Part shown: piece by piece, positions 11,901-24,120 of the stretch
Position numbering within the stretch: the first letter of the stretch is position 1
Layout of the letters: every line of letters starts with the position of its first letter
Assembly: GCF_005239225.2 (NCBI RefSeq)
Contig: NC_133293.1
Location: forward strand, 14,786,333 to 14,850,332
Direction of reading: 5' to 3'
Source: Populus alba
Lineage: Eukaryota > Streptophyta > Magnoliopsida > Malpighiales > Salicaceae
DNA: 64,000 nt
Program-made: the position numbers and the translations under genes
The notes under the pieces: generated by a model
The model's input: only the letters and a program-made list of their open reading frames with translations
Database searches by the model: none
What the model was told of the DNA's origin: nothing

Positions 11901-14137
11901 ACAAATCAATGCTCGGATTGAAATTTGCTTGCAATCTCGCTAACTATCAACGCTATATGATTAGCGCTAGCGACGGCATTTCTCAGCTCCACACGATTAG
12001 TGATAAAATTAATATGTACAATGTGACAGTCGAAGGGAGAGAAGGCCAAAGATTCCATATTTTAAAATTTCTAAGAAAAAAAAAGGTAAGGTGAAGTGTG
12101 CATATGAGATCAGATATTCCCTTCTAGACGCGTGGGACCCAAAGCTAGTCTCATTGAATTGTGCAAGCAAGATTTTCGAAGGTGGCCACGGATGAGCAAC
12201 GAAAAAGCATCCATTCACGTGTGATGGACCAAACTCATGCTAGAAAATTTGATTTGGACGTTTTAATTTAAGGTGCATCATGCTTTAAATATTTTATAAT
12301 CATGTTTTTTTCTTGTTGGTATTGTTTGCAGTGGTTGATTTGAAGGATTTTCTAAGTAGAAAGTACGTATAAGTTCACTGATGGGGGGGAAAAGGATAAG
12401 AAAGAAAGAAAGAAAACCTTGCCACAAGTGACACTTCACACCTCAATAACACGTTGATACTCTACAAAACGTGTAAAATTAAATGTTGTTATGAATTAAG
12501 ACTAAGTTTAGCATCACGGTAGAGAGGGACAGGCTGAGGTTGGTGTCGTGGAGTTTTCTTGGACTAACTACAATGAATTGACTAGAGTGAGTAAATTGTT
12601 TTTTCTCCATCATTTTTAACCGAGGCCAAGTGAAGATTAGCTAGATCCTAGCGATTGGCTTCACTTTCTCCCCACTTACCTCTAGAACCACAGTGAATCA
12701 GAAGCAGCCTCTTAAACAATTTAACACCTTTTTTTTCTATGTAACTAGAAGCAAAAGCTGCGAAGAGACAGTAGTGCATTAATGGAGGGTCTCAAAACTT
12801 AAAAGTGGACCCAGGGGCTGTCGTGCGCACCAGGCATGGGGTGTGTAAGCTGCCCATGCTAGGTCACTCTCCCTTTACAACGGATGCGATAGTGGTAGCC
12901 AAAAATAGCTTTCGGTTTTTTTGTCTCGCCTCTTGTAATATCAATGCCATATTGGTGTGGCAGGCATCGAAACAAACTTTACTAGTAATTGTTAAAAAAG
13001 TAGCCGTAGAATATTGTTAAAGAAAAAGTAGGAGTTAAATTAATCAATGCTTGTGCTTTTCTAAGCTAGCAAGTTTAAGGATCGGATTCGAGTCAATATT
13101 TTTGTTTCGAAGGAAGAACATTTATTGGGGCCGAACACGCGTTGTTCTGGTGGTCATACACAAGAGATTAGGCTTTTGGATTGTGACCGAGGATGTGGAT
13201 ATGCTAATATTGGGGTCATGTTGTCAAGTAGTGTATCCCAAGTGGAAAGTAGAGTGAACGTCCTTATAAAAGAAATATAGACTTAATTTGGTTAAATTGT
13301 CAATCACTCTCTTGAATTTGAGTGAAAAATAAAACTAATACTGCCTTGAACTAAAATTTATCATTTTAAGCAATATGATTTCATTGAGAAATTAATGGAA
13401 AAACCCATATGATTAAATCCTTCTAATTTCTCTCATTTGGTTGTTAGCAAAGATTTTTCTAAGTTGATAGAGAAAAGGATGTAGAAATCGAGGAGGATTT
13501 TTATGGATATTTTCGTTAATTTTTCAACAAAATCCTAATGAAAATGACACATTCAAAAGACTCAAAATATAAAATCAGTTTTTTTTTTTTTTTAGTTCAA
13601 GGGATATTTGCTTTTTCACTAAAGTTCAGAGGGAGATTTTTTTAACAAAATGGCCATAAACTACTTACACCAAGAAGCAATATAATAGTATAAGACAGAC
13701 ATGTATAGTAAAAGAAGAAAAATTTCAAGGATTCTCACCCGTCCGATTTCCTCCCACAAAGACTCATTGAAGGAAGCAGCAGTGGTGATAACCTGAGGGA
13801 AGGCAGTTGCCCCAGGAAAGGCCCCACCAAACTTGGTCCCTGGCCCCACATTGGACACGCCATGAAGAGCCTCAGACCACCATTCGTACCCTTGAATGCC
13901 AAGCCTAGGCACGGCAGCAGCGTTGTTGACCAACAGCCTAATCTTCTCTTGCAATGTCAACCTCCCAATCAAATCCCTCACTCTCACATGTATTGGCAAA
14001 TTAACCCTGCAGAACTTGAAGCTTCTTGTTAGCCCAAGTCTAGGGTCACAAGCGAAAGGCTCCCGGGATTCTACTATGTGATTGGATAAGCAAAGAAGAA
14101 ACAAGAGAAATGGGAGGGTGTTGATTTTGTCAGCCAT
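8912..14137 (-). CDS. BXL1: GH3 beta-D-xylosidase / alpha-L-arabinofuranosidase (BXL1 type)
   Basis: Complete gene of six GT-AG exons: 13739-14137, 11462-11740, 10733-10902, 10185-10630, 9631-10044 and 8912-9510, giving 768 aa, the usual length of plant BXL proteins. Family role: secreted wall enzymes that remove xylose and arabinose from xylan and arabinan side chains. Visible features: a signal peptide ([19 protein letters not shown], cleavage near residue 24); the GH3 N-terminal barrel with [10 protein letters not shown] and [15 protein letters not shown]; the nucleophile motif IVSDCDSVG opening exon 4, with the likely catalytic Asp near residue 288; the GH3 C-terminal domain ([22 protein letters not shown]); and a fibronectin-III-like tail with [21 protein letters not shown]. 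Substrate preference (BXL1 against BXL2-4) is inferred from overall resemblance. Intron 1 is about 2 kb, and the exon 5 donor lies inside an AC/GT microsatellite. Confidence 0.96.
9613..9630. repeat. (AC)n microsatellite forming the BXL exon 5 splice donor
   Basis: Nine AC units on the plus strand. Read on the coding (minus) strand, exon 5 ends ..AATCCAG at 9631 and the intron begins directly with GTGTGTGTGT, so the donor is the first GT of the array. Confidence 0.9.
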
Positions 14138-14195
14138 GTTTGGGAGAAATATGTGATGTTGTAGCTGTAGTATAGCTGGGTTAAGAGGAGGGGGG

Positions 14196-14204
14196 CTTAT
14201 ATAG
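14196..14204 (-). promoter_or_regulatory. TATA box of BXL
   Basis: CTATATAAG on the minus strand, about 60 nt upstream of the BXL ATG at 14137. This leaves room for a short leader of roughly 30 nt, a normal plant core-promoter spacing. Confidence 0.65.
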
Positions 14205-17200
14205 AGGAAGGTTGCGTTTGAAAGTGAGAGACATTAATGGCTATACATTTCTTGATTAGGTTTCCACGTCAAGATGTTATAACAAATGAAGCTAAACTCA
14301 AACACAGTACTGCATGGAGAGGGACTGTATCTGTGAGTTGGTTAGTAGAGCACGCAGCTGGCACTTTGGTTGTCACTACTGCCTGAGCTCTCCTGGACGG
14401 CTACTGATCAGAAACACTACTTTTAACAATATTATTAGCCATAACCTAGCATGACCAATGGAAATGATAAAAAAAAAAACCTGTAATATTTGAAAGATGT
14501 GATCACGGATCAGAGAATCTCTTTCAGATGATAATATCTTCATATGTTATTGTCACGTTAGCCGCACTAAATGTAAGAATGTTGCTATCCCCAGTTGTTC
14601 TATTCTTATTTTTTTTATTATATATATATATTAAGAAAATAAAGAAATTAACAGAAAGGTTATATATATTTATTAAATAGACAGCAACCTGTAGCTTTTC
14701 ATAACCTGTATATTGTTTTCAAACTCAGTTTTAACCAATAAAAACCGAAGGTGTTCAAATTCTGAGAGGGATAGATTTGTGGTTTAGTAGATAGAATTGC
14801 TTTTAACCAATAAAAATCCTCGACCTCTGTCCAAACAAATGAAAGGGCCAGCGTTAATTAGACATTGAAACCGAAAGCACTCTACAAATTGCAGCGTAAT
14901 TTGGTCGCCGACTGGCAAATCTGAGTTTTCTTTTCGAGTAATATTAACTTTTCACGGAGAGGAGGACTGCACACGTATATTGTCTAAATTTTCAAACACA
15001 TGCATGATATTTCTTTGGGTGCACTGACTAATTAAAACAAAGCAATCTCGTGACTTATAAATACTTTCCAATATCATAGATGAAACAGGAAACTTCATCC
15101 TGTCGCTGACAGTTTTTCATCTTGTGAACTGTTTTTGTACATATGGTATTTTACCCTGGAGTGTCTGTATTTTATTTTATTTATTTTTTATCATGAGGAA
15201 TTCAGGTTTATGTTTTTCAGATATAAATCGAAAGAATTTGGATATATGAATAGCAATTTCATCTTGGCTGCCGTTTGAAACAGAACTCTTAAGTTTCTTT
15301 ATTATTATTATTATTATTTTAATATTATGGGACTATTTATAAGCTTATTTTGTCTTCATGCATTGTTTATTGGATAACATAATATTATATGGATATGGAA
15401 GTTTATACGTGGATATACGGCGGATATGATATGATATGATATGATACAATAAGGATCCACATGGTAAAGGGAACATGTTGAAACTTTTGAAAAATATATC
15501 ATTAGTATTGAAAATCTTAAAACTATAATGATCCAAATGAATATTGTTGATTCTATAGGGACTAAAATATACTGTTTTTATTATTTTTCCATGCATCTTA
15601 TGATTCCCTGGACCAGAAGCATGTGCATAGAGAATAATGAGTTCGCTAATCATATCCCAATTGAATTAATTAAGCTCTATAATCCATTATTTAGTTAATT
15701 ATTCCTTTAAATCTGGCATGGTTCAACCACCAGATTATAGGATAAGAGAGAAATAGAGCACCAAATAAAGGTCTCGATCCCTCCTAATAATTATGATGAC
15801 GGCATCCTATAACTAACTGCAATTTCTGATGTTACACTACAACCATAGCTCGAATAATTGGTGGATTCATCAATATATTCAATAACTCATTATCAGCTAC
15901 GTAAACACATAATTAATATATGGATTACTTTTTAAAAAAATAAAAAAAAAAAACTTTTATGGGGAGTAAGACATGCAGGAAGCTAAACAGTTCTGTCTTT
16001 GAATTGGAATTTTTATTTCGGGCATCAAGATTGGCTTCCGCACAAGACAATAACGGGTGGCGATTAGATTCCACGAGTTTCTTCGTGTCTATATACTGAC
16101 GTTATGCTGTCCAAATAAAAATTGATTATGGAATCTATCCTCGTAAAATGACACTATATTTAGAGAGATCAATTAATTAATTAGATGCATTGTTAAGGTT
16201 TGCCTAGGTGTTCTTTGGACATTAAATATGCCACGCCTCTATGAAATGTTAAATTCACTTGACACTATGAGGATTAAAGGAAGAAATAAGCTTAATTTTT
16301 ACATGGAGAAAACATGTCTCGACATGACTTTTTAAAAGGCAGAAACCGACGTGGATTTGGCCCGATTATATGAGAAAAAGAGAGTAGAGAGAGATCATAC
16401 ATCCGCTTGCTTCCAGCTAGCTTTTTAAAAATCTGGATTGCGCAATTATTAAACAAAAAAAGGAGTGCAGAAAGTCTGTGTATACATAGCAAAATGGAGG
16501 GGGCAATGTATCATGGATAGATAGTAGTTAAATCAGGAGGACTTTGAGCAAACCCAAATTCCAAAAGGTAAGAAATTATGTATTTTAATGGCCCCTCCTT
16601 TTCAACTACTTTAAGTATGAGCTTTGACACCCTATTTAGAGAAGGTCGTCCTTCGTCTTTGACACGAACAACACTAGGATTTGAACCGAGCTTATCTTTC
16701 TACTGAGCTTGTAGTTTGATCGGTAATTAATTCAAACATTCCCCTATGGCCTGCAACAAAAGAAAATAAAACATAAAAAAATTGAAGGAAAAAACAAAAA
16801 GAGAAAAAAATCTGGTATGTAGAATCAATGCCCGCCCATCATGTTACATCAATTATTATCCTCTACAAAAAACTAGGTTTTGGAGAGTTGAGCAACAAAC
16901 TCTTATACAGACCTTGAGGGATTTGCCAAAGAAATGCACCCAGCTAGCTAGCTCTGCCACCATCACTTAATTTGTCTGTCTATATATTGAGTGCTAAACC
17001 CATCAACGCGTGATATTTATCACACTTTCGAGTGGGTTTCTGGGATTTCTATTTGAGAGCTTTTTTCTTCTTTCGTTTTATCTTGGTTTTCGTTTTTGTT
17101 GATCTTGATGTTTGAACTGAAACGATATTATGAAGTCGATGTCAGCATGCTTCCAAGGGTTCTCCACGGCCTTACCCTCTTTTATTCTTTTTTTTTGTAT

Positions 17201-19214
17201 GATCTCCGTGTTCTTACTTGAATACCGCACTCCATTATTTGAAGTACGGCAAATTACCTGCCGACTCCTGATTTTCCACGCCAGTATATGTCTGTCATTT
17301 CTACGTTTCTTAGTTTTTCTTTATATATATATATATGCAAGTAATTATACTACTAATTTTTATTTATTTTACTATTAGGGGTGCCCTAGCCTCTTAGGCG
17401 ATGCTCTTACACATTAACAATTAAATCCACTTCAATGAAAAACAGGACCTTATCATGTCATGAAATGAGAAGATTCATGATGTGATCTTTGAATTCAACC
17501 TATTAAATTAAATAATTAAATTTTAGCCAGTCAAGCTTAATTAGGTAAAGTTATAGTGATATTTAATTTTATATTATTTTCTAAATAGAATAGTGGGGGG
17601 TTTTTTCTACGAGACCTGATTATTTTGGAAGTGAACCTCTAGATAAAGATCTCGATTCGAAATTTACTAAATTTAAGTGGGTTGTAATATAGAGATTTGC
17701 CATCTCTTAAATTTTTACTTTAACTCGTTTAATTTTTGGAAAGGATGGATAATATTGGTGTCGGATTTTTCATAGTACTATGAATTATGGATATGGATAC
17801 TAAACCAATGATAATTAAATGAGAGCTTAGGAAATTGTTTCTACGGCTAAAAGGGTGTGAATTTCCTTATGTATTGGGATATTTCAACCCCTGCCATCTC
17901 TAAGATAAGACTTTCACGGATTCTTAGCTTAACAGAGACTTCAATCAATATGCAAAAATAAGAAAAAGAGGAGGTGCTTGGCTGGAGATGGGGCCGGCGA
18001 CGACCGGCCCGGATCGGCCTAACTGGATCATCCATAATGTGGACCCACGTCCACTTGCAACTTGGAGGGGATGAGAATGAACAAATGATCTATCTGGCAA
18101 ACACAGAAAGAGAAAGAAAAAAGATTATAATAAAGGATATGAGACCAACATCTCTGGATGATAAGGCTGCTTTAGAGACTTGAAACAGTTCTGCATGGAT
18201 GGAGATGTTGATTGGATATAACACTCTTATCCCTTGCCTGACGAATACCATCACTGACGTTGTTATACTTATTGCAACCTCTCCAGCCAACCAATTCGTA
18301 GCTCTCCTCACCTTATCTGTTCTGTTTTCTTGTCTTCACAAATTCATGTTCCTTAAACAAGTTTACACGTAAACTTCTTCTATCTATGCCCCCGTCTTCA
18401 TCCAAACTATTTATGGCACTATCTGTGACTCGACTCACCTAGTGGACCTTCATGACCTGGAATATTGATCGATTGCCCGCCCCCCTGCGTAGATTGAAGA
18501 GCGTTAAGACCTCGAGAGCACTCGTCGCATTCTGGGCCTTAATCTATCCACGTCACATCGTCTTAGCCTTTATGGGCCTTCGACCTGCATCGCATTTTGG
18601 GCAGAGGAACACCAATCACTTCCCGAAGGAAAGGATTTCTCAATTAATATCGATTCTTCTATCAAATCAGATCAACTGTCAACTGTGGACTTCCATGGTT
18701 GTTAAGGGTTTTTGAATTGTTGTTATGGTTATTTGAATTGTCTTGAGTGCTCCACCTTCGTTATGCCGATGCTACTTGGAATGGATATTTCCCTTGACTT
18801 GAATAACATTACTCTTCTGGACCACGTATGGATTGAAAACATTTCATGTCGATTGGAACATGAAGGCTCCACATGGTCGATGACAGAAACCGAGTCCACA
18901 AGCAGAAATGTAATATTCTAAAAAATATAACATCACTTCTGCTTTGGAAAAACTCTTTGAAGTGGAAGCATTCCATCTGTTCTATATGCAAGTTTGCGGA
19001 CTTGAATCCCCCACGCCCTAGGGATCCTCGATTTAAATCTTATATTGTAAAAATAGTCATAAATCATTAAAGGCTCAAGCCTCTCAAAGATGGGCGTGTC
19101 CATTTAACAAAGGGGAGAGACCATAGAAGAAGTTATTTCCAGTAGACTTTTCAAGTCCAAGCTTTAGTGCTATAGCACGATTTTTTCAACAGGCCAAAAA
19201 AGCCTTGTCATCAG
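14205..19214. other. 5-kb intergenic region without a confident gene
   Basis: The first part (14205-14500) is the likely BXL promoter. A 16-bp TTTTAACCAATAAAAA motif occurs twice (14729-14744 and 14801-14816). At 16975-17260 there is a promoter-like stretch with a CTATATATTG box, followed by an ATG at 17130 opening a hydrophobic frame (MKSMSACFQGFSTALPSF..). The stretch 17840-19070 is less AT-rich, with several short ORFs in different frames and no recognised domain. The rest is AT-rich noncoding DNA. Confidence 0.45.
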
Positions 19215-20901
19215 CTATAACTTGCTCGCCTTGATGTGTCCCTTCTCTTTTGCCTTGGCCCGGAGGAGATGCTTCCGAATCTTCCCTGTCGCTGTTTTCG
19301 GCAGGGGTCCAAACACGAGATTTTGAAACCCAGTAAGCAGGCATCTGCCCAAGGTGACTCGCCCCTGCTCTCATCTGGCCGAGCCACCACCGATACAATT
19401 GATTTTTCACCTCCAAGCTACTTATGTTCTCACCTCCATAGATGATGATGTCCTTTGATCTGTCCTTAATTTCAACATATCCATCGGGGTTCTTTGCACC
19501 AAGATCCCCGGAATGAAACCATCCATCTGCAAAAGCTTCCTTGGTGGCTTTTGGGTTCTTTAAGTAGCCCTTCATCACTAAATTGCCTCTCATCACAATT
19601 TCTCCCATGGTTTTTCCATCTGCGGGGACGGGTTTCATGATCTTTTCCTGACATGGCAAAGTGTGCAGAAGGGGGAGGGGCAACGCCAGCTGTCATTACA
19701 TGCACCAAACGGGGCAGAGGAAGGGTAGTCTCCTCCTTGGAAGCGTTGATTATGGTATAAGTATCACAGGTGCAGCACGGCAGTGACTGACACCAGCATT
19801 TGCTATGGCTGAAAAGACTGCCTTCGCTGTTACCTGTAGATTGTTCAGTGCAGGTTGCACAAGAATTCTGTAAATAAGTCAATTCTACAACGGCACAAAT
19901 CAGTATAAAATACTGCACGAGGAATTCGTAAAATAAGTCTAATCTATGGAGGCGCTGTTCAAGGCAGAATACTGCAGGAGAATCCTGTAAACAACTCTAA
20001 TTTACAAAGGTACACTGGCAAAATCAGGACCTCGTATCATCCGAGACCTGCAAGCTGACTTCTTTTCCAAATATAGCTCTCAACTCGCTGTTAACTTATT
20101 GCTGAATTTAACTAGAGAACCAGACCTTGTAAACAGAATCGACAAAACCAACACTCTGGATTTATCTATGTATAAACGCTTGACTACGCACAATTGGCCA
20201 GCCAAGTAAATGAAATTAGCTATTTTTAAGTCAAGATCAGCACGCATGTGCAGGTGGTTGTACAACAACCTCAGCAAATCTCCCTTCATGTACTCAAGCA
20301 AAGAAAAACAGGATTACTAAGTGCACAAAATTACCTGTCAAGGGCATATACTTGCCCCGCAAATGGCATCTAGTGTCCAAGTAAAACACCAACCATTGCA
20401 ATGGAACATCGGTAGAGTCCACAGATATACAGCCCCTTCATTCGTCCTCCAAATAATAGGATTGCTCAAGGACATGAGATATGCTCCGCGGTGGTTCAGT
20501 AACACTCCTTTGGGGATGGCTGTTGTACCAGAAGTATAACCCAAAGCAATGCTCTGCCACTCGTCCTCTGGAGTCACCACTTTCAAGGAAATTCTTATAT
20601 TCTATGGCTCCTCTGCCTAAAGCAAACGTTAGAGACTTTGGATCACAGCTTTTATCACCTATGACAGCCAATAGTGGAGGTTTAAAATTATTTTCATGTC
20701 CTGCCCAGATTTTTATGCTTCCTCGACCAGAACTAAATACTCTTGGTCCACCATTACAGCTTCAGATTTTGAATGACCTAGAAGAAAAACAACAGTTTCA
20801 GCATTTAAACGTATATTAACGCAGTTTACAACAGCTCCTGCCATTGGAACTCCAAAATATGTTTCGTATACAGCAGGGGCATTAGGTGCAATTACAGCCA
20901 C
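19215..20901 (-). pseudogene. Acyl-activating enzyme (AAE1-like, AMP-binding) pseudogene with PTS1 tail
   Basis: Recognised by AMP-binding segments: VAVIAPNAPAVYETYFGVPM at 20901 just after a cag acceptor; LGYTSGTTAIPKGV at about 20530; [18 protein letters not shown] at about 19720; and [20 protein letters not shown] at about 19490. Intact relatives are peroxisomal acyl-CoA synthetases. Damage: no N-terminal exon is visible; a frame change falls between the LESGD and KVVTPEDEW segments; an extra base precedes the donor near 20342; a base is missing near 19760; an internal deletion fuses the MTAG..FAMS region directly to [12 protein letters not shown], removing the YGLSETYG motif; and a further deletion follows SSLEV. 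The last frame still reads [22 protein letters not shown] and stops at 19215-19217, so the parent gene was targeted to peroxisomes. It cannot give a working enzyme. Confidence 0.9.
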
Positions 20902-23296
20902 CTGCCAGGTTAGAGCAGGAAGATACTATTCAGCTGCCAACAAGCTCGAAGACAACCTAAAATTAAATCCAGCACAAGATGAAAATTAAATAGTATCAGA
21001 CACTCTCTGTTATTTACAGATCCAACGCTTACTATACAGAAACAAACACCATCAGCACGATCATGATTTTCAAATTTGAAGTATGCAAGACACATGAGGC
21101 ACAGGCGCGACAGAAACAACGAGCTATAGAAGTACTCATTGTTGTAATACATTTCAGAGAAAATAAAAGAAAGTGTTTCTGTAAAAGGACTGTGATAATC
21201 AGAATTCAAAGTTCAATCCTTGTGCAGACACTGACTGCATTCACTTGGAAAATTGCTCCTACAGGAAAGTTCATTTAGAGAAAGCATGTGGCAATCTTCA
21301 AGGGATAAAAATTACAGAGTTGAAAGAGTTGAATGGTTTAGGTTGGTATGGTGTCCTCCACACGTTCCAAGGCATGGCTTTATTGCCTGGTGATCTATAC
21401 TGAACAGGTTGTCCCGCGGTTCAGACAGGGGAAGGGCTTAAACAGGTTTTACTTTGAATTCTCAAGTGAAACGAAGAAAAATATAACCAAGCAGGGCAAC
21501 AAAGGATGAGATTAGGTAATCTTAGCAGAAAACACAAGAGGACAACAGGGGCAAATGCAGGACTCACACAGTTGTGAAAAAATTAAGGCCTGTTAAAATT
21601 TAATAACTAAAAATCAACAAGTTGGGGTGCCCTGAAAACATGATTAAATGGAAAAGGCTCGACATTTGAGAACCAGCAACGTTTTCACATCAAATCTCCA
21701 CCAACAACCTAACAAGGGACACTGTCTTCATGTAATTGGCAACTGCCAAAATGCAGTAACATAGAATCATGATATCCCATTATCCGCACTGAAGATTATC
21801 GAATGAACATTTCCAGCACCAAAAGGGCAAAACCAGAGAAAAATTGTTTCTTTTTTACTCTAAATAGCCCAGACTTGATTTGTTGACTTTCTTCTTGAGT
21901 GTAATTAAGCTGGTATTTCCTTAGCTTTGCTTTCTAGTGATACCTTAGGCAAGTCCATAGCATCTCTCCACATGTTTTGCCAACATGAAAAATAGCAAAC
22001 TCATCAAACACCTTTTCAAGTTCAATTTACCACACAACCCTCATTTTCTAATCTTTATCAGCCACGACATCTGCCACTCAAATATCAAAAACTCTTGACA
22101 ATTACTATATTACTGGTAGAGCTATGTTGCGGATGTAATTAAGAAAAAAATATTCTAAAAAAAAATATTTAGATTATAAGGAATTTTTTGGTATTCTTAT
22201 AAAATTTAGCTCAATAAGTCAACCTAGAAATCTCTTAACCTGATTTTTTGTCGGGTTCATGTTTCAAATTAATTCATGTGAGAGTTACCTTGATGTAATT
22301 TGATTAATTTGAAAGAAAAAATCATAAAAAATAAGTAAAATTTATAAATTATCCCGAACAAAAAAAAATAATAAAAAAAATGATGACTGAATTTGAGAAA
22401 TAAGAAATTTAAAAGGGGTACAATTTAAAGTTTTTTTCAATTTAAATTGATTTTTTCAAACAAAACGAATTACAATAAAGACTAAACAAGCAAGGAAAAA
22501 AAAAATTATAGGGTTGTGAAATTTTTTTTAATGGGTAGCATGCAAATTGAGTTAGAAGGGAGAGAAATAAAGGAAAAAAAATAAAATCAAACCAATACAA
22601 ACTCGGAGAGAATCACCATAGAAGCATTGTCCAGGTAAGAAGAAAACACCAAGATGCATCAAATCACACTGTGAAACAAATCTTTTTATCACCTAGAGTC
22701 AATTGCACATGTTGTCCGAAGATGATGGATTGGCTATTGCTTACCATGCACGCGCCACCACCGTTTTGTTATATATTGAAATATAAATTACCCCATGACT
22801 AATTAATTATTGTGAAAAAACTATTATGAAATAACGAATCAACCCCTATAAACATGCTCTGGGAATTTTTTAATTTTAGGGTGATAGAGTCATTACATTG
22901 TATTTAAAAAAGTAAAAAAACAAGAATACCCCTAACAATAGTTAAGTGGTTTTTTTTTGTTTTTAAGGATATTAAAATAAATTCACTATACAAAAAAATT
23001 AGGAAAGGAAAAAACTACCCCTTAACAATTCTAGAATAATAAATGAACCATGAAAAAATATAAATATACTCTTAAATGTCAATTCAATTGTTCTTTTAAA
23101 GAGCAAAAATGTTAATCCACTGTTAAAATCCACAATTATTTACGCCTATTACATAGTACTTTGGCTACGAGGTTTAAGTTCTATTAATATTTTTCAAAAT
23201 GTATTGACATAATTTTTTAGATATTTAATTTTTAATAATATTGATGGGTTGATATTAAAAACAGTTTAAAAAAAACTTTGTTTTTTCAGTCTAAAA
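20902..23296. other. Intergenic DNA between the AAE pseudogene and the LINE fossil
   Basis: At 20902-22050 the sequence is moderately complex. It may include former intron or promoter of the AAE gene, and has a 22-codon minus frame at about 21916-21982 beginning MWRDAMDLPKVSLES with no known match. From 22130 onward it is AT-rich, with 'GAATTTTTTGGTATTC / TCAACCTAGAAATCTC' style sequence resembling degraded dispersed repeats. No gene is supported. Confidence 0.4.
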
Positions 23297-23473
23297 TCAC
23301 CTGTATCCTATTACATGCTTAAAATCAATTTCCAACAATACTGCTCTACATCCTAAATGCCAGGCCAAGTCCAATTCTTTCTCGACGGCCCAAAGCTCTG
23401 CAGCAATGGCATCAGTCCACCCAACTCCAGTAGCGAATCCATGCGGGGACACACCCAACCACGACGAGTCCAT
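23297..23473 (-). mobile_element. Fossil RNase H fragment of a LINE-type retrotransposon
   Basis: A single open frame from an ATG at 23471-23473 to a TGA at 23297-23299 encodes 58 residues including GVGWTDAIAAELWAVEKELD and LAWHLGCRAVLLEIDF. The pattern AELWAV..L.LAW.LG.R.VLLE.D matches the RNase H-like domain (RVT_3 type) of plant non-LTR retroelements. The Glu of AELWA and the Asp of LEID sit at expected catalytic positions. No reverse transcriptase or upstream RNase H strand is visible, and AT-rich repeat sequence starts at once on the right. This is a truncated relic, not an active element. Confidence 0.75.
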
Positions 23474-24120
23474 TTATTTTTTGAAATTTTTTTATTTCAA
23501 ATTAATTAATTTATTTTTTTTTTATATTTTTTTTAATATTCTGGTATTAAAAATTAATTTTTTAAAAAATAAAAATTATAATTAATTTAAAGAGTAGAAT
23601 CGCTCTATATTCTATAGTGAAATTAACTGGTATTAATTAATTTAAAATAACAAAAAAAAAATTATGCTTATCAAATATAAAATTTACCGATAATCAAGCT
23701 GCGGTTCATTTGTGTACTTAAAAAACCTATAGAAATTCCAAATCAAGGACAGCGCTAAAACTCATCAAAATATTGAGAATATCAACCCAATTACCTACCA
23801 TAAAAAAAAATAAAAAATAAAAAATCCAAGAGCCAAAGTCCATTGATAACCAAAACCACAGTTGATGAATGCAATTCAAAAACATAATATAGGTGATGAA
23901 TCCAAAAAACATTACACAGAAGTGACCCAATATACACTCTCTACATAGTTGTCCATGGAATTATAGATTTTTCACATAAAAATCAGAAGTTGAATAAATT
24001 CTTTCTTTCTCTCAGTATTTGCTTACATCCTCGGAACCACGTCCGCTTGTTCCTTATTAAAAGTCTTCCCTTCATATGTAGAAGAACAGTTCAACAATGG
24101 ACAGAATACTTCAACGAAGT
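23474..24120. other. AT-rich repeat and downstream flank of CTL
   Basis: 23474-23600 is another copy of the AT-rich dispersed repeat. The remainder to 24120 has no gene; the part next to the CTL stop codon is its probable 3' untranslated region. Confidence 0.45.

Noticed and set aside
16670..16720. Possible tRNA (GGATTTGAACC resembles an inverted B box)
   Set aside because: No matching acceptor stem, anticodon arm or A box could be folded around it.
20481..20819. 112-codon plus-strand ORF
   Set aside because: It is antisense to the AAE pseudogene, whose minus-strand AMP-binding motifs are clear.
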